NCBI GenBank assembly: GCA_002862325.1
Contig: PKCT01000172.1
Location: 1-10,306, forward strand
Direction: 5' to 3'
DNA from: Phycisphaerae bacterium
GTDB lineage: Bacteria > Planctomycetota > Phycisphaerae > Phycisphaerales > SM1A02
Length of the DNA: 10,306 nucleotides
Of this stretch, positions 5,799 through 10,306 are shown piece by piece; within the stretch, counting starts at the first letter, position 1, and every line of letters begins with the position of its first letter. Both the position numbers and the translations under genes were made by a program. The notes under the pieces are model-generated. The model was not told where the DNA came from. It ran no database searches and was given only the letters and a program-made list of their open reading frames with translations.

Positions 5799-7700
5799 AT
5801 GACCTTCCACACACGCCGTCTCCCCTTCGTCTCGTTGTCGGGCCTTCTCTCCGTGTCTCTGATGGCTTCCAGCATCCAGGCCGGCACCTCCGACGATGTG
5901 ATTCGCGATGCGATGAACGAGGCTTCCGAATCGGAACGCATCTTCAACGACCACATCACCGTGCTCTCGAGTCCATGGATGGAGGGCCGCCTCCCCGGAA
6001 CGCAGGGCATGGAGTATGCGAGGCAGTACGTCGAATACTGGTTCGATCGCGCGGGACTCGAGCCGGGCTGGCCAACCCCGGACACGGAGGATGCCAGTTG
6101 GAGGCAGCCGTTCCAGCTGGGGTCCAAGCGGGAATTCGAGGGTCAGAGGCTGGTCAGCCGCCTCGGCGAGGACGAGCATGCGTTCGAACTCGCTACCGAC
6201 TACGAACTGACCGGTCTCGGAACCAGTGGCGAGGTCGACGGTGAGATGATCTTCGTCGGCTATTCCATCAAGGACGGCCCCGACGGCTACGAATCCTTCC
6301 CCGAGGATCTCGACCTCTCGGGCAAGGTCGCGATCATGCTTCGTTTCGAACCCATGGACGAGGAAGGCAACAGCCTTTGGAACGACCGACGATGGTCGAG
6401 GTATTCGACGTTCTCCCGAAAGTTCGATGCGATCGCCGACAGGAATCCCGCGGCCGTGATCCTCGTGAACACGCCCGGGGCAAAGGACTCGCGGGTGGAT
6501 ACGCTGACCCGCGATGCGTCCAGTGTGATTGACGGCATCCCCGTCTTCATGATGTCCTCCGAGGCGGCCGCGAAACTGATCGAGAAGCACGACTCCGAAG
6601 GAAGGTCCTTGGCCGAACTGCGAAGACTCGCCGACGCCGGGACGACGATCGTGGAGCTCGATGGCACGATCGAGGGTGGCGGTGAGATCCGAGAAGAGCC
6701 CATGTACGCCGAAAACGTCCTCGGCGTCCTCCCGGGACGCGGCGACATCGCCGACGAATGGATCGTGATCGGCGGGCACCTCGACCACCTGGGATACGGG
6801 GAATTCGGCTCACGCCGTGGTGCGGGGAGACTTCACCCCGGCGCCGACGACAACGCATCGGGAGCCGCGGCGCTCATGATGCTCGGCGAGAGTCTCCGAG
6901 AGGCCTACGACGAGCTTCCGGAGGATGCCGGCGCTCGGTCGATCATGTTCGCCGCGTTCGATGCCGAGGAATCCGGTCTGAACGGATCTCGATACTACGT
7001 CAGGAACCCTCCTCACGACCTCGAGGAGATCTCGCTGATGATCAACTTCGACATGATCGGACGGGTGTCGGGCGATCGCCTCTCGATCACGGGTGCGGAG
7101 TCGGCCGAAGGTATGGAACTCTGGCTCGACCCCCTGTTCGAAAAGTCCGGGCTCGAGATCGTCAAACAGGACGGCATGCGGGGTGGCGGCAGTGATCACG
7201 CCTCGTTCTACCAGCAGGGGATCCCCGTCCTCTTCGCCATCTGCGCGGACTTCCACGACGACTACCACACCCCCGACGACACCCCCGACCTGATCTACCG
7301 GGCGGCGGGTGTGAAGACCGTGGAGCTCTTCCACGAGATCGCGCTCGAAGCAGCCACCCGTGAAGAGAAGCTGAAGTTCGCATCCCCCAGCGATTCCAGC
7401 GGCCGTGCCGGCCCGACCCGATCGCGAGCCCTTCGCGTTCGGCTCGGAATCCGCAGCCGCCAGCTGCCCGATGGGGCAGGCCTTGAAATCGTCAACGTCA
7501 ACCCGGGATCAACCGCCGAGGAGGGTGGACTCGAGGAAGGCGACGTCATCAAGAAGTGGGACAAGAACCCGCTGGAGACCAGAAGCGATCTCGTGAGCAA
7601 TCTCGCCGAGCTGAAGCCTGGAGACGAGGTGCAGGTCGTGATCGACCGCGACGGCGAGGAGATCGTCAAGTTCCTCAAGATGAAGGCCCCCGGCGGCTGA
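5799..7700 (+). CDS. Secreted M28 family zinc aminopeptidase with PA-like insert and C-terminal PDZ domain
   Basis: A 633-residue predicted exopeptidase. The signal peptide covers residues 1-28 (RR, hydrophobic core, cut near SIQA). Residues about 130-290 look like a protease-associated (PA) domain (VGYSIKDGPDGYE, DLSGKVAIMLRF, AAVILVNTPGA). The M28 catalytic core spans about 300-520 and all ligands are present: His327 and Asp329 (GGHLDHLG), Asp351 (GADDNASG), general base Glu390 and Zn ligand Glu391 (FDAEESG), Asp418 (NFDMIG) and His490 (YHTPDDT). A PDZ domain fills about 543-628 (LGIRSRQL, GLEEGDVIKKWD). The family releases N-terminal residues from peptides; here it should act in the periplasm or outside. 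ATG 5799 is chosen over the adjacent TTG at 5796; GGA at 5784-5786 is a weak ribosome site. TATTCT at 5743-5748 is a possible -10 without a clear -35. It is divergent from the gene ending at 5652. Confidence 0.95.
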   Translation: MTFHTRRLPFVSLSGLLSVSLMASSIQAGTSDDVIRDAMNEASESERIFNDHITVLSSPWMEGRLPGTQGMEYARQYVEYWFDRAGLEPGWPTPDTEDASWRQPFQLGSKREFEGQRLVSRLGEDEHAFELATDYELTGLGTSGEVDGEMIFVGYSIKDGPDGYESFPEDLDLSGKVAIMLRFEPMDEEGNSLWNDRRWSRYSTFSRKFDAIADRNPAAVILVNTPGAKDSRVDTLTRDASSVIDGIPVFMMSSEAAAKLIEKHDSEGRSLAELRRLADAGTTIVELDGTIEGGGEIREEPMYAENVLGVLPGRGDIADEWIVIGGHLDHLGYGEFGSRRGAGRLHPGADDNASGAAALMMLGESLREAYDELPEDAGARSIMFAAFDAEESGLNGSRYYVRNPPHDLEEISLMINFDMIGRVSGDRLSITGAESAEGMELWLDPLFEKSGLEIVKQDGMRGGGSDHASFYQQGIPVLFAICADFHDDYHTPDDTPDLIYRAAGVKTVELFHEIALEAATREEKLKFASPSDSSGRAGPTRSRALRVRLGIRSRQLPDGAGLEIVNVNPGSTAEEGGLEEGDVIKKWDKNPLETRSDLVSNLAELKPGDEVQVVIDRDGEEIVKFLKMKAPGG

Positions 7701-7719
7701 TCCACGGGAATCGGCGATC

Positions 7720-8973
7720 TCAGTCGGGCCGATCCGCGCCCTCGCTTCGCTCGCGATTCCGAGGCGTGGAAAGCGAGGCGGAGGTCCGGCCGATCGAGTC
7801 GCCCCCGAATCTGCCGCGGATGGCATCCGTTGCGGCGTCCAGGCGACGCCGACGTGCCGCGTCTCCGACGTCAGAGTCGTCGAAGAGCGAACCGGTCGCC
7901 TCCGCATCCAATCCAGACAGCGAGACACCGATCAGACGCACCGGTCGAAACGGCCAGTCGCGAAAGAGGGATCTCGCTGCCGTCCAGACCACGTCGGTGC
8001 GATCGGTCGGGGCATCCAGGGTCGTCGACCGCGTATTCGTGGAGAAGGAACCGTCCCGCACCTTCACCACCACGACCCGAGCCTTTCTCCCCCCTCGTCG
8101 CAGTCGGGCGGTGGATCGCTCTACGTGCCGAAGCAGGACCGCCTCGACCTCGGACGGATCCTCGATGTTCTCATGGAAGGTCTGCTCGTGGCCGATCGAC
8201 TTCGCGCGGCGGTCCGTGATCACGGGGCGATCGTCGCGACCGTGGGCCAGATCGTGGAATCGCTGGGCCGAGGAGCCCAGGAGTTCTCGAAGTTCCAAGG
8301 GCGACCGTCGCTGGAGATCTCCGAACGTCTCGATCGCCGCGGCGGTGCACCGTTCGACGGTTCGAGGACCGATGCCCCACATTCGCCCCACGGGGAGCGG
8401 TGCCAGTCGATCGGCGAGTCCGACCGGACCGATCACGGTGAGACCGTCGGGCTTCTCGAGGTCCGACGCGATCTTCGCCACGAACTTGCAAGGTCCCACG
8501 CCGATGCTGGCGGTGAGCCCGGTGTCCTCCTTGATTCGAGCACGCAGCGCACGAGCGATGTCCACACCCTCTCCGAGGAGACGTCTGGACCCCGTCACGT
8601 CGACGAACGCCTCGTCGATCGAGAGTGGCTCGACCATCGGCGAGGCGGACTCGATGATCCGCATGATGCGTCGACTCTCGTCCTCGTAGCGGTCGAACGA
8701 CGGCGAGATGATCACCGCTTCGGGACAGCGTCTCCTCGCTTCGGCCATCGGCATCGCGGATCGACACCCGAAGTCGCGAGCCTCGTAGCTCGCCGCCGCG
8801 ACCACGCCACGCCCCCCCTGCCCTCCGACGAGTACGGGGCGTCCTCTGAGCTCCGCCCGATCACGTTGTTCCACGGACGCGAAGAAGGCGTCCATGTCGA
8901 CATGCAAAATGGTTCGTTCGAAGGCAGGGTCCACAACCGACTCGCGCTCCGGTTCGCGAGCGTCAGCCCCCAT
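7720..8973 (-). CDS. dinB: DNA polymerase IV (Y-family translesion polymerase)
   Basis: A 417-residue Y-family polymerase that copies past damaged template bases. The palm motif HVDMDAFFASVE gives metal ligands Asp26 (and Asp28 nearby) and the steric-gate Phe31. YEARDFGCRSAMPMAEA (63-79) is the finger/nucleotide-binding segment. LSIDEAFVDVT holds Asp120/Glu121. ASIGVGPCKFVAKIASDLEKP and the helix-hairpin-helix PVGRMWGIGPRT follow. The little finger begins near KSIGHEQTFHENI (258-270). The C-terminal region has GSLFDD (361-366), a probable beta-clamp contact lacking the usual Gln, then RRRRLDAATDAIRGRFG, typical of the family. The ATG at 8973 lies 11 bases inside the solute-receptor gene, which suggests translational coupling. 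A GTG at 8934 (Val14) would also leave the catalytic core intact. I saw no LexA-type box in front of the gene. It ends 19 bases from the convergent peptidase gene. Confidence 0.96.
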   Translation of the reverse strand: MGADAREPERESVVDPAFERTILHVDMDAFFASVEQRDRAELRGRPVLVGGQGGRGVVAAASYEARDFGCRSAMPMAEARRRCPEAVIISPSFDRYEDESRRIMRIIESASPMVEPLSIDEAFVDVTGSRRLLGEGVDIARALRARIKEDTGLTASIGVGPCKFVAKIASDLEKPDGLTVIGPVGLADRLAPLPVGRMWGIGPRTVERCTAAAIETFGDLQRRSPLELRELLGSSAQRFHDLAHGRDDRPVITDRRAKSIGHEQTFHENIEDPSEVEAVLLRHVERSTARLRRGGRKARVVVVKVRDGSFSTNTRSTTLDAPTDRTDVVWTAARSLFRDWPFRPVRLIGVSLSGLDAEATGSLFDDSDVGDAARRRRLDAATDAIRGRFGGDSIGRTSASLSTPRNRERSEGADRPD

Positions 8974-10006
8974 CGGTCGAACTCATCTCCGCTTCGTCGG
9001 GCCGCCCCGGGGCGCTGTCCGGCGAATCTCCGGGCCACCTGGGATTCAGGAAGATCCGACCGATCGACTCCCGACGACTCGGATCGAGTTCGCCGAGGGT
9101 GACCAGTTTGTCCTGGAGACTTGTCCACCGCGCGTCGGTCATCCAACCAAGTCGATGGGCCTTCGTATCCTCGGAGATCAGGAACGGCGGAAGTGCCGCT
9201 GCAGCGATCTCCAGGGTTCGCGGCTTGAAGTCCGGATTGAGTGTGCCGATGGTCTTGTTGGTCGCACCCGGCGAGGCGAGATAGTCCTCCCAGCCACGGG
9301 TGATGGCACGGACGACACGGGTCACGAGTTCGGGATCCCGATCCAGAAGACCGTCGTTGACCGCAAGGATCACGTCGTACGGGTTGAATCCCGCGTCGGC
9401 GACCAGAAACACCCTGATCCGTACCCCATCGCTCTCCAGCTGGACCGGCTCGGCGGTCGCGAAGGCCTGCATGCCGGCGACGGTGCCCTGGAGAAAGGGC
9501 GCGAACGAGCCCGTGTACGGGATGAACTTCAGCTTGGTCGGGCCGATCGATCGATTCAGCCACTTGATGAAGGGAAGCCCGTTCTGCGCCATGATCGTCT
9601 CGTCCGCGTTCCAGAGGTCATCGATCGTCTTCAGGGGCGAGTCCCATTTGACGATGAGTGCTCGCGGAGACTTCTGGAAGGTGGCGTAGACCGCGGTCGC
9701 CCGTCCACCCTGCGCCCGGAGCGTCACCAGCTGGGAACCCGAGACGATCGCGAAATCCACGTTGCCGCTCGCGACGAGCTGTCCGGCGGGAACATCCGCT
9801 CCGCCTTTACGAAGCTCGACCTCGATCCCCTCCCGATCGAAGTGGCCATTGTCCCTCGCGGCGTAGAAGCCACCGAACTCGGGTTCGGGGAACCAGTTGA
9901 GCTGAATGGTCACGCGTTGCCTCTCCGTCGAAGAAGCCTGCGGACGATCGCATGCGTTCAAGACGAGGATGGCGAGGAGAAGGACCGCGTAGAGACGTGG
10001 ATGCAT
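8963..10006 (-). CDS. ABC transporter solute-binding lipoprotein, NMT1/THI5-like
   Basis: A 347-residue substrate receptor of an uptake ABC transporter. A lipoprotein signal (LLLAILVLNAC) ends in a lipobox with Cys19, so it is tethered to a membrane facing the periplasm. The mature part has the NMT1/THI5 fold signature QLNWFPEPEFGGFYAARDNGHFDREGIEV (first part at residues 35-48), GGADVPAGQLVASGNVDFAI, and later DVILAVNDGLLDRDPELVTRVVRA. The WFPxPExGGFY segment is shared with receptors for thiamine pyrimidine precursors (ThiY-like) and with the proposed riboflavin receptors (RibY). I cannot choose between these or an unrelated aromatic or sulfonate ligand. ATG 10006 has GGAG (10012-10015) 5 bases upstream. 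It follows the permease gene by 30 bases and overlaps dinB by 11 bases, so the three are likely one transcript. Confidence 0.9.
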   Translation of the reverse strand: MHPRLYAVLLLAILVLNACDRPQASSTERQRVTIQLNWFPEPEFGGFYAARDNGHFDREGIEVELRKGGADVPAGQLVASGNVDFAIVSGSQLVTLRAQGGRATAVYATFQKSPRALIVKWDSPLKTIDDLWNADETIMAQNGLPFIKWLNRSIGPTKLKFIPYTGSFAPFLQGTVAGMQAFATAEPVQLESDGVRIRVFLVADAGFNPYDVILAVNDGLLDRDPELVTRVVRAITRGWEDYLASPGATNKTIGTLNPDFKPRTLEIAAAALPPFLISEDTKAHRLGWMTDARWTSLQDKLVTLGELDPSRRESIGRIFLNPRWPGDSPDSAPGRPDEAEMSSTDGG

Positions 10007-10011
10007 CGAGA

Positions 10012-10015
10012 CTCC
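10012..10015 (-). promoter_or_regulatory. Ribosome binding site of the solute-receptor gene
   Basis: On the minus strand GGAG lies 5 bases before the ATG at 10006. Confidence 0.6.
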
Positions 10016-10018
10016 AGA

Positions 10019-10029
10019 CCCTTCGAGGG
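10019..10029. other. Short hairpin between permease and receptor genes
   Basis: CCCT (10019-10022) and AGGG (10026-10029) are inverted around a 3-base loop, in the 30-base gap between the permease stop codon and the receptor start. A stem here could stabilise the receptor part of the message, since receptors are usually made in excess of permeases. With four base pairs it may equally be chance. Confidence 0.2.
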
Positions 10030-10036
10030 GGGAGAT

Positions 10037-10306
10037 TCATTGGGCGGATGCGTGCCACCGACGCAGCAGCAGCCATCCGACCAGGTTGACGATACCGAAC
10101 AGAAGAAAGCCGAGGAACGCTGCGAGCGTCACCGCCGCGAAGACCGTGGACGTCTGATTCTGTCGCAACGCGCTGGTGATGACCAGTCCGAGAGGCGCAC
10201 GGTCGCCACCATAGGAACCAACGAACTCGCCGACGATCGCACCGATGACTGCGAGCCCGGCCGCGACTCGGAGTCCGGTGAAGATGCTCGGCAGGGCCCA
10301 GGGCAG
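10037..10306 (-). CDS. ABC transporter permease, partial (C-terminal 89 residues)
   Basis: The minus strand is open from the window edge to a TGA at 10037-10039 and encodes the last 89 residues of an inner-membrane permease of the BPD_transp_1 (SsuC/TauC/ThiX-like) type. The segment begins LPWALPSIFTGLRVAAGLA, which is the end of the cytoplasmic EAA loop that docks on the ATPase. IGAIVGEFVGS..GLG-like text (VIGAIVGEFVGSYGG, APLGLVI) follows, as in this family. A final membrane helix (VFAAVTLAAFLGFLLFGIVNLV) and a short basic tail RRWHASAQ end the protein. The gene is cut by the window, not truncated in the genome as far as can be seen. It is the upstream partner of the receptor gene. The ATP-binding subunit is not in the window. 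Confidence 0.9.
   Translation of the reverse strand: MPWALPSIFTGLRVAAGLAVIGAIVGEFVGSYGGDRAPLGLVITSALRQNQTSTVFAAVTLAAFLGFLLFGIVNLVGWLLLRRWHASAQ

Noticed and set aside
5742..6788. Minus-strand frame of 348 codons opposite the M28 peptidase
   Set aside because: It lies antisense to a gene with all catalytic motifs, and has no start signal or domain of its own.
7556..9102. Two long plus-strand frames of 377 and 325 codons opposite dinB
   Set aside because: Both are antisense to the clearly real dinB gene. Their Arg/Ser-rich composition is typical of shadow frames in GC-rich DNA.

Overview
The window is GC-rich DNA from what looks like a member of the Planctomycetota, probably the Phycisphaerae side of that phylum. 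This inference rests on gene content: a DUF2231 membrane domain fused to a planctomycete-type cytochrome c domain (PSCyt1) and leucine-rich repeats, a GYF_2-domain protein, a PVC-type PD-(D/E)XK nuclease homologue, and a 439-residue membrane protein whose C-terminal domain I associate with planctomycetes. No name can be given from the sequence. GTG starts are common, and the one tRNA gene does not encode its CCA end.

Layout from left to right: (1) 51-959 (+), a putative nuclease related to MmcB; (2) 973-1046 (+), tRNA-Arg(TCT), whose likely promoter lies in the end of the nuclease gene; (3) 1171-1581 (+), a small membrane-anchored protein with three glycine-rich repeats; (4) 1604-3139 (-), the DUF2231/cytochrome c/LRR protein; (5) 3302-4378 (+), a GYF_2 protein with two membrane helices, divergent from gene 4; (6) 4333-5652 (-), an exported/membrane protein whose 3' end overlaps gene 5 by 46 bases; (7) 5799-7700 (+), a secreted M28 zinc peptidase with a PDZ domain; (8) 7720-8973 (-), DNA polymerase IV (dinB); (9) 8963-10006 (-), an NMT1/THI5-type lipoprotein solute receptor; (10) 10037-10306 (-), the C-terminal end of an ABC permease that runs off the window.

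Most genes look single and alternate in strand, with three very tight tail-to-tail junctions (22-base gap, 46-base overlap, 19-base gap) and no clear hairpin terminators. The only evident operon is permease - solute receptor - dinB on the minus strand. The first two form an uptake system whose ATPase must lie outside the window. dinB overlaps the receptor gene by 11 bases and is probably translationally coupled to it. The nuclease homologue and dinB are both plausible DNA-repair genes, but they are about 7 kb apart and nothing links them.

I see no CRISPR array, insertion sequence, prophage or defence island. The window is ordinary chromosomal DNA for this group. Its less-described parts are the hypothetical proteins at 51, 1171, 3302 and 4333, the domain fusion at 1604, and a strong excess of the palindrome CGATCG.
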